64,000 bases of DNA. Origin: Phyllobacterium sp. 628. GTDB taxonomy: Bacteria > Pseudomonadota > Alphaproteobacteria > Rhizobiales > Rhizobiaceae. Both the position numbers and the translations under genes were made by a program. Shown here in pieces: positions 18,003 to 27,427 of this stretch. Within the stretch, counting starts at the first letter, position 1; every line of letters begins with the position of its first letter. The stretch covers positions 1-64,000 of the forward strand of contig NZ_CP050302.1 of NCBI RefSeq assembly GCF_014189505.1, given 5' to 3'. Below the pieces are notes generated by a model. The model was given only the letters and a program-made list of their open reading frames with translations, was not told the origin of the DNA and did not search any database.

Positions 18003-20078
18003 ATGAATTATTTTCGCACATTAAGTAAATTAGCCGTCGGCGTTTCAATGCTGGCATTTCCAGCCTTGGCTTCCGAGCCGACAGTCCCGCCAGAACCCGC
18101 GCCATTTCAGGCTCAGGCAAAAATTTCTTACGTCAACCGGGATTCCATTCTCGAATTCAAAGCCTTGCCCGCCTATCACGAACCGGATTGGGTCACGGAA
18201 AAGTTTGTCAAAACCGGTAAGCTGCCACAGGTCAAAGATCGTTTGCCCAAGGAACCACTGGTCTACAAAACCGGCAACATGCCCGATGGCATCGGTGTTT
18301 ATGGCGATACGCTGCGGCATGTCATCGGTGGACGCCCTGAAGGCTGGAACTATACCGGCGGCCAATCGCAGGGGTATGGCGGTATCGACATCGGCATGTC
18401 GGAATGCCTGACCCGCACGGCACCGCTTTTTCAGGTTGAAGCAACAGATATCGAGCCTTTGCCCAATCTTGCCAGAAGTTGGGACTGGTCGCCTGACGGG
18501 CACAAACTGAATATGCACCTGATTGAAGGCGCCAAATGGTCCGATGGCGTGGCATTCGACGCGGATGACATCATGTTCTATTGGGATGACAATGTGGTCG
18601 ATCCCAATGTCTCGCCACTCAATGGCGCAACCGTAGAAACTTTTGGAGTTGGCACAACCCTTAAAAAGATTGACGCTTACACGGTTGAATGGACATTCAA
18701 GGACGCCTTTCCGCGCCAATATCTGTACGCCATGGCCTATGGAACATTCTGCCCTGGACCAGCACATATTTTGAAAACAAAACATCCCAAATATGCGGGA
18801 ACGACCTACGAGCAATACAAGAACAGTTTTCCGCCAGAGTATATGAACATACCTGTGATGGGTGCTTGGGTTCCCGTCGAATTCCGGCCCGACGATATCG
18901 TCGTACTGCGTCGCAATCCATATTATTGGAAGGTTGACGAAGCAGGGAACCAGCTGCCGTACGTGAACGAGATGCACTACAAATTGTCCACCTGGGCAGA
19001 TCGGGACGTGCAAACCGTGGCTGGCTCGGCCGATTTCTCCAATCTTGAACAGCCGGAAAACTTCGTGGAGTCGCTCAAACGCGCCGCACAGGACACGGCA
19101 CCTGCGCGGCTCGCCTTTGGAGCACGTCTGATCGGTTACAATCTCGACATGAACTTTTCGGCCAATGGCTGGGGCGCCCCAGATGCACGGGGCCAAGCCG
19201 TTCGCGAACTCAATCGCAACGAACATTTCCGCAAGGCCGTCACCATGGCAATCGACCGGAAGAAGCTGGGTGAGTCGCTGGTCAAAGGCCCTTTCACCGC
19301 GATCTATCCGGGCGGCCTGTCATCAGCAACGAGCTTCTATGACCGGCAATCGACTGTTTATTATCCGTTCGATCTGGAAGGCGCAAAAGCCGAGCTGGCC
19401 AAGGCAGGTCTGAAAGACACCGATGGCAATGGAATTGTGAATTTTCCTGCCGGTGTCGCGGGAGGGAAGGACGTCGAAATCACGCTCCTGGTTGATAATG
19501 CCTATAGTACCGACAAGAACCTTGCCGAGGGCGTGATCGCACAACTGGAGAAGCTGGGTCTGCGCGTCATCTTGAATGCACTGGATAGCAATCAGCGGAA
19601 TGCAGCCAACTATGGCGGGCGGTTTGACTGGTTGATCCTGCGCAATCGCTCGGAACTCGCCTCTGTCGTGCAGAATACCGAGCAATTGGCGCCGGTAGGT
19701 CCTAAAACCAGCGGGTTTCACCGCGCTGCAGAAGGCGGACAGGTCGACCTGATGCCGTTCGAAGAGGAGTTGGTGAAGATCGTCAACCAGTTCATTTCGA
19801 GCCAGGATGATAAGGAACGGGTCGATCTGATGAAGCAATATCAGAAGGTCTATACGACCAATGTGAATACTATCGGTCTCACGGAATTTGCCGGGGCCCT
19901 GATTATCAACAAGCGCTTTTCCAACATTCCATCCGGTGCGCCCATTTTCATGTTCAACTGGGCGGAAGACGCCATTATCCGCGAGCGGGTATTCGTCAAA
20001 GCCGACAAACAGGGCAATTACGAACTGTTCCCTGAACAGTTGCCCGGTAAGCCTGGTGGTCCCGGCCCTATGAACTGA
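18003..20078 (+). CDS. agpA: Periplasmic alpha-galactoside-binding protein, AgpA-like (SBP family 5)
   Basis: 691-residue periplasmic binding protein of the large oligopeptide type (family 5), which in rhizobia also serves alpha-galactosides such as melibiose and raffinose (AgpA). A short signal peptide ends near residue 23 (FPALASEP). The mature N-terminus has a long extension before the family 5 segment VEATDIEPLPNLARSWDWSP; ALTMAIDRKKLG-like sequence lies near residue 415. GAGGGAGAGACA precedes the ATG. Its neighbours are peptide-type permeases, a double ATPase and two GH4 glycosidases. This argues for sugar, not peptide, transport. Confidence 0.82.
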   Translation: MNYFRTLSKLAVGVSMLAFPALASEPTVPPEPAPFQAQAKISYVNRDSILEFKALPAYHEPDWVTEKFVKTGKLPQVKDRLPKEPLVYKTGNMPDGIGVYGDTLRHVIGGRPEGWNYTGGQSQGYGGIDIGMSECLTRTAPLFQVEATDIEPLPNLARSWDWSPDGHKLNMHLIEGAKWSDGVAFDADDIMFYWDDNVVDPNVSPLNGATVETFGVGTTLKKIDAYTVEWTFKDAFPRQYLYAMAYGTFCPGPAHILKTKHPKYAGTTYEQYKNSFPPEYMNIPVMGAWVPVEFRPDDIVVLRRNPYYWKVDEAGNQLPYVNEMHYKLSTWADRDVQTVAGSADFSNLEQPENFVESLKRAAQDTAPARLAFGARLIGYNLDMNFSANGWGAPDARGQAVRELNRNEHFRKAVTMAIDRKKLGESLVKGPFTAIYPGGLSSATSFYDRQSTVYYPFDLEGAKAELAKAGLKDTDGNGIVNFPAGVAGGKDVEITLLVDNAYSTDKNLAEGVIAQLEKLGLRVILNALDSNQRNAANYGGRFDWLILRNRSELASVVQNTEQLAPVGPKTSGFHRAAEGGQVDLMPFEEELVKIVNQFISSQDDKERVDLMKQYQKVYTTNVNTIGLTEFAGALIINKRFSNIPSGAPIFMFNWAEDAIIRERVFVKADKQGNYELFPEQLPGKPGGPGPMN

Positions 20079-20098
20079 GCCTCCCAAAGACTCTGTGT

Positions 20099-20126
20099 TG
20101 CCGGTCGCATCCATGTGCGGCCGGCA
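20099..20126 (+). terminator. Intercistronic hairpin after agpA
   Basis: An 11-base-pair stem with one G-U pair (tgccggtcgca, 20099-20109, with tgcggccggca, 20116-20126) and a 6-base loop, 20 bases after the agpA stop and 80 before the next gene. No T tail. Position and form match the hairpins after chvE, lacE and ugpB. Confidence 0.65.
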
Positions 20127-20206
20127 CGAGGGGACGGGAAATATCCGGATGGCATGCCAAGTGTGTGCCCATTTACAACAAGCAACACAAGAAAGCGGAC
20201 CGGCCC

Positions 20207-21217
20207 ATGTTACGATTCCTGCTTGTGCGTATCGCATCTGCCATTCCAATACTGTTCGTATTGAGCGTGGTAACGTTTGCCATCATCCAGGCGCCACCCG
20301 GCGACTACTCCGACTACATTCGCTCGCAATTGATGAATCAGGGCGGCGCATCCTTTGAAGCGGCCGATGCCCAGGCACAGGCTTACCGTGTTGCCAATGG
20401 CCTCGATAAGCCCTTGCCGGTCCAGTACGTCAATTGGATTGTTGGGATTGTGACACGGGGCGATTTCGGTCACAGCCTGTTCTACAACAAGCCCGTTGCC
20501 GATGTGGTTGGCGAGCGGCTGCCGCGAACGCTACTGCTGGCCCTCACCTGTCATATTCTGGCATCAATCATCGGCATCAGCTTTGGGATACTCGCCGCCA
20601 CAAGGCAATATTCATGGGTCGACAGTCTGCTCTCCGGAATATCATTCCTTGGCATGACAGTACCGCGCTTCCTGATGGCTTTGATCATCGTCTACATCAT
20701 GGTGTTTCATTTCAACGTCTCGGAAATCGGCAGCTTTTATTCGCCGCATTATGGCGGTGCGCCATGGTCATGGGGCAAATTCGTCGATCTCGTCTGGCAT
20801 GTCTGGCCGGTGGTCGCCATCGCAACCTTTGGCGGGCTCACCTACAATATGCGGGTGATGCGCGGCAATCTGCTGGATACGCTCAACGCCCAATATGTGG
20901 AAACGGCGCGCGCCAAGGGCCTGAGCGAGGGTGCGGTCATTATGCGCCACGCGGTTCCCAATGCCCTGCATCCGCTGATCATGTATCAGGGCGTTGTGCT
21001 GCCCTACATGCTGACCGGCGAGATCGAAACGGCAATCATCTTTGCCTTGCCGACTGTCGGCCCCGCTATCATTGGCTCCATGTGGATGGGCGATGTCTAT
21101 GTGACCGCCACGTTCATGCTGGTGCTTTCGGTCACATTGATCGTCGGTAATATCATTGCCGATCTTCTTCTCGCATTGATGGATCCACGCGTTCGCCAAT
21201 TTGGGGAGGCACGCTGA
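20207..21217 (+). CDS. Oligosaccharide ABC transporter permease (DppB/AgpB type)
   Basis: 336-residue inner-membrane permease of the dipeptide/oligopeptide class. The start is ATG at 20207 (MLRFLLVRIASAIPILFVLS, the classic first membrane helix of DppB proteins); a GTG at 20165 would add an unlikely hydrophilic leader. The C-terminal EAA loop reads QYVETARAKGLSEGAVIMRH and AVPNALHP. It shares one base with the following permease (TGATG). First of the two membrane subunits of the Agp importer. Confidence 0.85.
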   Translation: MLRFLLVRIASAIPILFVLSVVTFAIIQAPPGDYSDYIRSQLMNQGGASFEAADAQAQAYRVANGLDKPLPVQYVNWIVGIVTRGDFGHSLFYNKPVADVVGERLPRTLLLALTCHILASIIGISFGILAATRQYSWVDSLLSGISFLGMTVPRFLMALIIVYIMVFHFNVSEIGSFYSPHYGGAPWSWGKFVDLVWHVWPVVAIATFGGLTYNMRVMRGNLLDTLNAQYVETARAKGLSEGAVIMRHAVPNALHPLIMYQGVVLPYMLTGEIETAIIFALPTVGPAIIGSMWMGDVYVTATFMLVLSVTLIVGNIIADLLLALMDPRVRQFGEAR

Positions 21218-22344
21218 TGCATATTCAAATCCAATCGCCTGCACTCGTCGTGGAAACTGTCAACAAGAAGCGGGGCAATGAAAGCTATCTCGCACTTGTC
21301 TGGCGGCGTCTGAAACGCTCATGGACCGGTATGATCGGGCTGACGCTGGTCTGCGCGCTGCTGATTATAGCCGTTTTTGCCGGTTTTTTTGCACCCGTCG
21401 ATCCAAAACTGACAGACATCGGCTTCGCACCGCCGGAAATCGTCCGTTTCTACGACAAGGAGGGAGGCTTCCACCTACGGCCGCGGACTTATCCGATAGC
21501 CGAAACCCAAGAGCTTGATCCCGTTACCTTCCAGCCTGTCGTCGGACCTGATTACAACAATCCCCGGTTGTTGGGCTTTTTCGTAAAAGGCTTCGAGTAC
21601 AAGCTGTTTGGCATTATTCCGGCAAACCGGCATTTCTTCGGCACGCTCGACGGCCAGCCTGTGCATTTTCTTGGAACCGACAAGTTCGGCCGCGATGTGT
21701 TGTCCCGTGCGATTTACGGATCACGCATCTCGCTGATGATTGCCTTGATTGTCGTATCAATTGTCACCATCGTTGGCACGACGGTGGGGCTGGTTTCCGG
21801 CTATTTCGGTGGACGCTTCGATACGTGGACCCAGCGCTTTGTTGAACTGGTTCTGGCGTTTCCACAATTGCCGCTTTATCTCGCCCTGAGTTCGCTCATT
21901 CCGGTGACGGCGCCCACAAACGTCTTCCTCGCCTTTGTCATCATCGTCATGTCGGCACTCGGCTGGGCACAGATGTCGCGGGAAGTGCGAGGCAAGACAC
22001 TGGCGCTTGCCCGTATTGAATATGTACGTGCGGCCATGGCGGTTGGGGCCACAGACCGGCGCATCATCTTTCAGCATATTCTTCCCAACGTCATGAGCCA
22101 TGTGATCGTCGCCATCACCATCGCCATTCCACAAGTGGTGTTGCTCGAATCATTCCTCGGCTTTCTCGGATTTGCGGTAAAACCGCCGCTTATATCGTGG
22201 GGACTGATGTTGCAGGATACCGCCACGTATTCTGTCATTGGTTCCTATCCGTGGATTCTCACCCCCGTCGCCTTCGTGCTTGTCACTGTCTTCGCGTTCA
22301 ATGCGCTTGGAGACGGGTTGCGCGATGCTGTCGACCCCTATTGA
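21217..22344 (+). CDS. Oligosaccharide ABC transporter permease (DppC/AgpC type)
   Basis: 375-residue second permease. After a 35-residue cytoplasmic lead it has a first membrane helix, then a long periplasmic segment (about residues 65-160, with FLGTDKFGRDVLSRAIYGSR at its end), then five more helices with EYVRAAMAVGATDRRIIFQH and ILPNVMSH. The FGTDxxGRDxxSR motif is standard for DppC proteins. GGGGAGG precedes the ATG. The periplasmic insert is longer than in peptide transporters, as is common for the AgpC type. Confidence 0.85.
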   Translation: MHIQIQSPALVVETVNKKRGNESYLALVWRRLKRSWTGMIGLTLVCALLIIAVFAGFFAPVDPKLTDIGFAPPEIVRFYDKEGGFHLRPRTYPIAETQELDPVTFQPVVGPDYNNPRLLGFFVKGFEYKLFGIIPANRHFFGTLDGQPVHFLGTDKFGRDVLSRAIYGSRISLMIALIVVSIVTIVGTTVGLVSGYFGGRFDTWTQRFVELVLAFPQLPLYLALSSLIPVTAPTNVFLAFVIIVMSALGWAQMSREVRGKTLALARIEYVRAAMAVGATDRRIIFQHILPNVMSHVIVAITIAIPQVVLLESFLGFLGFAVKPPLISWGLMLQDTATYSVIGSYPWILTPVAFVLVTVFAFNALGDGLRDAVDPY

Positions 22345-22355
22345 GGCCTGAAACA

Positions 22356-24026
22356 ATGCCAAATCACGATCAAAGCACGATGGCTCCCGAACAAAGGCTT
22401 GACCACGCCGCTCATGCAGATAGCCCGGTTATCGACGCCCGCAATGTTGCCGTTCGGTTCAAGGTCGAGGACGGCATTGTCGATGCCGTCAAGAATGTTT
22501 CGTTCCAGCTTTATCGCGGCGAGACCATCGCTATCGTTGGCGAGTCCGGCTCCGGCAAATCGGTAACCGCCCGCACCATCATGGGACTGTTGACCAAGCG
22601 CGCAACAGTTTCGAAAGACGCGACCATTGCCTATGACGGTAAGAATGTTCTGAAGTTCTCGCAACGCGAACGGCGCAGGTTGCGCGGGAACCGGATATCG
22701 ATGATTTTTCAGGAGCCTATGAGCTCGCTCAATCCGATCTATACAATCGGCAGCCAGATTGTCGAAGCCATTCGCGTGCATCAGCGCTTAAGCAAACGCG
22801 AAGCGCAAAAGCTGGCGCTGGAACTGCTTGTACAGGTGCAGATTCCCGAGCCGGAATCCCGGCTCAATCAATATCCGCATCAGCTCTCGGGCGGGCAGCG
22901 CCAGCGTGTCATGATTGCCATGGCTCTCGCCAACAACCCTGACGTGCTGATTGCTGATGAGCCGACCACGGCGCTCGACGTGACCGTGCAGGCACAGATT
23001 CTCAATCTCATTCGCAATCTGCAGAAGCGGCTTGGCATGGCGGTGATCCTCATCACCCATGATCTGACGGTTGTCCGGCAATTCTCCGACTATGTCTATG
23101 TGATGCAGCACGGCGAGGTGAAGGAGCACAATACGACCACGGCGCTGTTTGCTAACCCCCGTCATCCCTATACCTGCCATCTGCTTGCATCAGAGCCGAC
23201 AGGACAGGCCAACCCGATGCCAGTCGATTGCGAAGCCATCCTCGAGGGTAAGTCGGTGCGTGTTTCTTACATGCTGAAGCGCGGCGGGTTCTTCAAACCG
23301 CAACTGCATGAGCTCGTCGCGGTCGACGGCCTGAGCCTGAAACTGCACAAACACGAGACGCTGGGTATTGTCGGGGAATCCGGCTCGGGCAAAACCACCT
23401 TCGGTCAGGCACTTGTGCGGCTCGTCCATATGGATAGCGGCGAAATCTACTTCGACCGCCAACCGATCCATAACAAATCGCGGGCTGAAATGCGGCCGTT
23501 GCGTTCGCGTATGCAGATCGTGTTCCAGGATCCGTTTTCCTCACTCAACCCGCGCATGTCGGTCGGGCAAATCATCGAGGAAGGGCTGATTATCAACCGG
23601 ATCGGCGACAACCGGTCCGACCGGCTTGACCGCGTGCAGGAGGCTTTGACTTGCGCCGGCATGCCGCACAACATTCTCTCACGCTTTCCGCACGAGTTCT
23701 CCGGCGGTCAACGCCAGCGTATCGCCATAGCCCGGGCGATTGCGCTTGAGCCGGAATTCATTCTTCTCGATGAGCCGACATCCGCACTCGACCTGTCTGT
23801 CCAGGCGCAAATCATCGATCTGCTCCGCAAACTGCAGGACGATTGCGGTTTGAGTTATCTCTTCATCTCTCACGATCTGAAAGTGGTTCGTGCCCTTTGC
23901 CACCGCGTCATGGTGATGCAGCACGGCAAGATCGTCGAGGAAGGCCCTGTCAACGACGTTCTCTTTCATCCCAAGACCGCCTACACTGAACGGCTTGTCA
24001 AAGCCGCCTTCGAGGTAGCCGCATAA
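22356..24026 (+). CDS. Dipeptide-type ABC transporter ATPase with two fused ABC domains
   Basis: 556-residue protein that combines the DppD and DppF ATPases. The first domain has [12 protein letters not shown] (about residue 61), [15 protein letters not shown] and [12 protein letters not shown]; the second has [13 protein letters not shown] (about 340), [15 protein letters not shown] and [12 protein letters not shown]. Both also have an oligopeptide C-terminal extension (RHPYTCHLL in the first). The ATG at 22356 follows GAGG; the open frame upstream overlaps the permease gene. It energises the Agp importer. A single fused ATPase is common for this subfamily. Confidence 0.87.
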   Translation: MPNHDQSTMAPEQRLDHAAHADSPVIDARNVAVRFKVEDGIVDAVKNVSFQLYRGETIAIVGESGSGKSVTARTIMGLLTKRATVSKDATIAYDGKNVLKFSQRERRRLRGNRISMIFQEPMSSLNPIYTIGSQIVEAIRVHQRLSKREAQKLALELLVQVQIPEPESRLNQYPHQLSGGQRQRVMIAMALANNPDVLIADEPTTALDVTVQAQILNLIRNLQKRLGMAVILITHDLTVVRQFSDYVYVMQHGEVKEHNTTTALFANPRHPYTCHLLASEPTGQANPMPVDCEAILEGKSVRVSYMLKRGGFFKPQLHELVAVDGLSLKLHKHETLGIVGESGSGKTTFGQALVRLVHMDSGEIYFDRQPIHNKSRAEMRPLRSRMQIVFQDPFSSLNPRMSVGQIIEEGLIINRIGDNRSDRLDRVQEALTCAGMPHNILSRFPHEFSGGQRQRIAIARAIALEPEFILLDEPTSALDLSVQAQIIDLLRKLQDDCGLSYLFISHDLKVVRALCHRVMVMQHGKIVEEGPVNDVLFHPKTAYTERLVKAAFEVAA

Positions 24027-24043
24027 TCCTCCCGGAGTTTGCC

Positions 24044-25417
24044 ATGTCAAAACAACCTAAAGTCACTTTTATCGGAGCCGGATCAACCGTCTTCATGAAG
24101 AACATCATCGGCGATCTGTTGCAGCGCCCTGCCCTGTCAGGTGCCAAGATCGCATTGATGGATATCAACCCGCAACGTCTGGCCGAAAGCGCCATCGTTG
24201 CCGGCAAACTGGCAAAGACAGTGGATGCCAAAGCCATCATTGAAACGCACACGGATCAACGGCGCGCGCTGGAAAATGCCGATTTTGTGGTCGTGGCCTT
24301 CCAGATCGGCGGCTATGAGCCCTGCACGGTGACGGATTTTGAGGTTCCGAAGAAATATGGCCTGCGCCAGACCATTGCCGATACGCTTGGCGTTGGTGGT
24401 ATCATGCGTGGTTTGCGGACAGTGCCGCATCTGTGGAAGATTTGCGAGGATATGCTTGAAGTTTGCCCGCAAGCCATTCTGCTGCAATATGTAAATCCCA
24501 TGGCCATCAACACCTGGGCGATTGCGGAAAAGTATCCCACGATCCGGCAGGTTGGCCTTTGTCATTCCGTGCAGGGCACAGCTGAAGAGCTTGCCCGCGA
24601 TCTGGACATCCCGATTGAGGAAATCCGCTATCGTGCCGCCGGTATCAACCATATGGCCTTCTATCTGAAGTTCGAGCACCAACAGCCCGATGGCAGCTAT
24701 CGTGATCTCTATCCCGATTTGTTGCGTGGCTATCGCGAGGGGCGTTTTCCCAAACCCAGCCATTGGAATCCGCGCTGCCCCAACAAAGTCCGCTACGAGA
24801 TGCTGACCCGGCTCGGCTACTTTGTCACGGAAAGTTCCGAACACTTTGCCGAATACACCCCTTATTTCATCAAGGAAGGCCGCGACGATCTCATCGAGAA
24901 ATTCGGTATTCCGCTCGATGAATATCCAAAGCGCTGTATCGAACAGATTAGCCGCTGGAAGGGCCAGGCGGAGACCTATGCCAAGGCTGACACGATCGAA
25001 GTGGTTGAGAGCCGTGAATACGCCTCATCCATCATGAATTCGGTCTGGACCGGCGAACCATCCGTCATTTATGGCAATGTGCGCAACAATGGCTGCATCA
25101 CGTCGCTGCCTGTCAACTGCGCCGTCGAGGTTCCGTGTCTGGTTGATGCTTCCGGCATCCAGCCCACCTATATCGGCACGTTGCCGCCACAGCTTACCGC
25201 TCTTATCCGCACCAACATCAATGTACAGGAACTGACGGTTCAGGCGCTGGTGACCCAAAACCGCGAGCATATCTACCACGCGGCGATGATGGACCCGCAT
25301 ACGGCAGCAGAGCTTGATCTTGATCAGATATGGTCGTTGGTGGACGACCTTCTTGCGGCCCACGGCGAATGGCTCCCGGCATGGGCACGCGGTCCGAAAA
25401 AGGTGCGCGCGGCATAG
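24044..25417 (+). CDS. melA: Alpha-galactosidase, GH4 family (MelA)
   Basis: 457-residue GH4 alpha-galactosidase that hydrolyses melibiose and related sugars in the cytoplasm, with NAD and a divalent metal. The NAD site is VTFIGAGSTVFMKNIIGDL. Metal ligands are Cys173 (in CHSVQ) and His203 (in GINHMAF), at nearly the classic 174/203 positions. YVNPMAINTW and the C-terminal NINVQELTVQALV are also typical. GGAG precedes the ATG, 17 bases after the transporter ATPase. It ends the Agp operon and gives the strongest evidence for alpha-galactosides as its substrate. Confidence 0.9.
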   Translation: MSKQPKVTFIGAGSTVFMKNIIGDLLQRPALSGAKIALMDINPQRLAESAIVAGKLAKTVDAKAIIETHTDQRRALENADFVVVAFQIGGYEPCTVTDFEVPKKYGLRQTIADTLGVGGIMRGLRTVPHLWKICEDMLEVCPQAILLQYVNPMAINTWAIAEKYPTIRQVGLCHSVQGTAEELARDLDIPIEEIRYRAAGINHMAFYLKFEHQQPDGSYRDLYPDLLRGYREGRFPKPSHWNPRCPNKVRYEMLTRLGYFVTESSEHFAEYTPYFIKEGRDDLIEKFGIPLDEYPKRCIEQISRWKGQAETYAKADTIEVVESREYASSIMNSVWTGEPSVIYGNVRNNGCITSLPVNCAVEVPCLVDASGIQPTYIGTLPPQLTALIRTNINVQELTVQALVTQNREHIYHAAMMDPHTAAELDLDQIWSLVDDLLAAHGEWLPAWARGPKKVRAA

Positions 25418-25568
25418 GCACAGCGATTATCATCAACTCACGCGATTTGGTGTTGAACTATCAAGGATGAAGCGGCTAAGCATGGGGTGATCTTCGCTCC
25501 GTGCTTGCCCGTTTATTCATCGTTTGGCAGGGCAAGAAGCCGATCAGACATGAAGGATGCCGATATCC

Positions 25569-26567
25569 ATGACCGAGCCCCGCAAGCGCCAAGGCCTGCC
25601 GACCATTGCGGATGTTGCTGAACTCGCCGGTGTTTCCCGGGCGATCGCTTCTCGGGCACTGTCAAGCGAACCGAGGCCTGTCTCTGCTGACAAGCGCGAA
25701 CGCGTCCTCGCTGCTGCCGAAAAGCTTGGCTTCAAGCCGAATTTGCTGGCACGCAGCCTGACCACCAAGACCGTCAATCTCGTCGCGGTAATCGTCAATC
25801 ATATTCACGACCTTTCCGATCTTGATCTCTTCGATCTGTTGATCAGCCAGATACAGTCCATCGGCAAACAGGTCATTTTCGTTCGCGTCGGTTCGGCCGA
25901 ACGCATCGATGAATTCCTGCGCAACGGCATTGCCTATCACGTCGATGCCGCTCTGGTTTTCTCGGATTTTGCCGACGCCGCAACCGTGCGCAAAATGTTT
26001 CGTAACGACAGCGTGCTGATGCTGAACGGCATGCGCGATGCGAGTTCACCGGCGATTATTCCCGACGACCAGATCGGCATTTCGGCAGCTGTCAAGGACG
26101 CGGCCAGTCAGGGCGTGCGCACTGCCATTCTCGTGACCGGCCGTGCCGCCTCGCCCGTCGAGCAAGCGCGCGTTGCAATCTACAAAGCCGAGCTGCAACG
26201 CCAGAAAATTGCTTTGATCAGTGAACTGCGCGGGGACTATTCTTATCAAAGTGGCCGTCAGGTTGCGGCCTCACCTGAATGGCAAAAGGCTGATGCGGTG
26301 TTCTGCACATCCGACGCCATGGCCATGGGCGTTCTTGATGTTCACCGCAATGACTTTCCACAGAACCGCCCACAAGCGTTCCGTCTTTACGGTTTTGATG
26401 ACGTGACGCTGGCGGAATATGAAGCCTATCCGATCTCATCAATCGGCTATGACAAGACTGCCTATATCAGCGAAATTCTGAAATTCCTGACTGAACCGGA
26501 CCTGTTCAATTCGGGTGAGAAACTGGTTCAGGTGCCGACTTATTTCGTTTCCCGCTCGAGCTCCTGA
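25569..26567 (+). CDS. LacI family transcriptional regulator
   Basis: 332-residue repressor. Residues 10-60 are a LacI helix-turn-helix with hinge (TIADVAELAGVSRAIASRAL, then KLGFKPNLLARSL); the rest is a periplasmic-binding-protein-like effector domain ending GFDDVTLAEYEAYPISSIGYD. ATG at 25569 is preferred to ATG at 25557, which touches its own GAAGG. It lies 151 bases after melA on the same strand and is followed by a strong terminator. It may repress the Agp operon beside the AraC regulator; the target is not visible. Confidence 0.82.
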   Translation: MTEPRKRQGLPTIADVAELAGVSRAIASRALSSEPRPVSADKRERVLAAAEKLGFKPNLLARSLTTKTVNLVAVIVNHIHDLSDLDLFDLLISQIQSIGKQVIFVRVGSAERIDEFLRNGIAYHVDAALVFSDFADAATVRKMFRNDSVLMLNGMRDASSPAIIPDDQIGISAAVKDAASQGVRTAILVTGRAASPVEQARVAIYKAELQRQKIALISELRGDYSYQSGRQVAASPEWQKADAVFCTSDAMAMGVLDVHRNDFPQNRPQAFRLYGFDDVTLAEYEAYPISSIGYDKTAYISEILKFLTEPDLFNSGEKLVQVPTYFVSRSSS

Positions 26568-26580
26568 CCCGGAAAAGCAA

Positions 26581-26606
26581 AGGCCGGGAATTTACCCGGC
26601 CTTTTT
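26581..26606 (+). terminator. Intrinsic terminator between convergent genes
   Basis: An 8-base-pair GC-rich stem (aggccggg, 26581-26588, with cccggcct, 26595-26602) with a 6-base loop, followed on the plus strand by TTTTT. It ends the lacI-type gene 14 bases downstream. On the minus strand it follows the binding-protein gene's stop and has a weaker TTGCTTTT tail, so it may serve both. Confidence 0.9.
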
Positions 26607-26613
26607 GTCTAGA

Positions 26614-27411
26614 CTACCAGAGCGGTGTCAATGCTGGCGGGTTGGACTTTTCACCCCACCACTTCTTGTAATTTGCGTCATAGGCGCCCGACTGAATGTA
26701 ATCTGACACGAACATATCGAGCCAGCGGACAAATTCGGGGTCGCCCTTGGCGACGGCAATACCAATCGGATCGTTGGAATAAAGACCCGGCAGGGTAACC
26801 AGGCTGTCACTCTTGGTGGCGAGGTAATCGAGCAGCGACGAATCCTCGATGGCTGCGTCGACGCGCTTCTGCTGCAGGAGCAAGACACCATCGGGCGAGA
26901 AATTATCGGTATAGACCAGCTCGGCGGTTGGCACTGCCTTCTTTAGGAAGCTTTCACCGGTCGTGCCACGACCGACAACGACCTTCTTACCGGCAAGGTC
27001 TTCCAGTTTGGCAATCCCTGCATCCTTCTGCACGATGATCCGCAAACCCGCGCGGTTATAAGGGATCGAAAAGCTCACAGTCTTGGCGCGCTCGAGCGTC
27101 GCCGACGTGTTGGCAACCACGATATCAAGCTGACCAGAAACCAGCATGGACACGCGCGCATCGCCGGATACGTCGGTAAATTCAACCGGCACGCCAAGCT
27201 TGGCCGCCAGCATGGTAGCCACATCCACGTCATAACCGACGGGATTGTTCTTGTCATCCCGGAAGCCGATCGGCTCACCGCCCAGCGATACGCCGATACG
27301 GACCGTGCCGCGTTCGCGAATCTCATCAATTTTTCCGGCTTGGGCAGCACCGGTAAAAGCAAGTGCTGCCGTCAGTGCGAGGGCCGCCAGTTTTACGATT
27401 GGTAATCTCAT
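26614..27411 (-). CDS. Polar amino-acid ABC transporter substrate-binding protein (SBP family 3)
   Basis: 265-residue periplasmic amino-acid-binding protein. The signal peptide is MRLPIVKLAALALTAALAFT with cleavage near GAAQA/GKI. The mature part shows the family 3 pattern (IRERGTVRIGVSLGGEPIGF, GYDVDVATMLAAKLGVPVEF, VSGQLDIVVANTSATLERAK). AGGGGA lies seven bases before the ATG at 27411. It is last in an operon after two permeases, an ATPase and an asparaginase-like enzyme, which points to asparagine, an isoaspartyl dipeptide or related amide as substrate (inference). Confidence 0.86.
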   Translation of the reverse strand: MRLPIVKLAALALTAALAFTGAAQAGKIDEIRERGTVRIGVSLGGEPIGFRDDKNNPVGYDVDVATMLAAKLGVPVEFTDVSGDARVSMLVSGQLDIVVANTSATLERAKTVSFSIPYNRAGLRIIVQKDAGIAKLEDLAGKKVVVGRGTTGESFLKKAVPTAELVYTDNFSPDGVLLLQQKRVDAAIEDSSLLDYLATKSDSLVTLPGLYSNDPIGIAVAKGDPEFVRWLDMFVSDYIQSGAYDANYKKWWGEKSNPPALTPLW

Positions 27412-27427
27412 GAAATTCCCCTTTGTC

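Noticed and set aside
18045-19226. 393-residue open frame opposite agpA
   Set aside because: Antisense shadow of the binding-protein gene, with no start signal and a composition unlike real proteins (rich in Arg, His and Cys).
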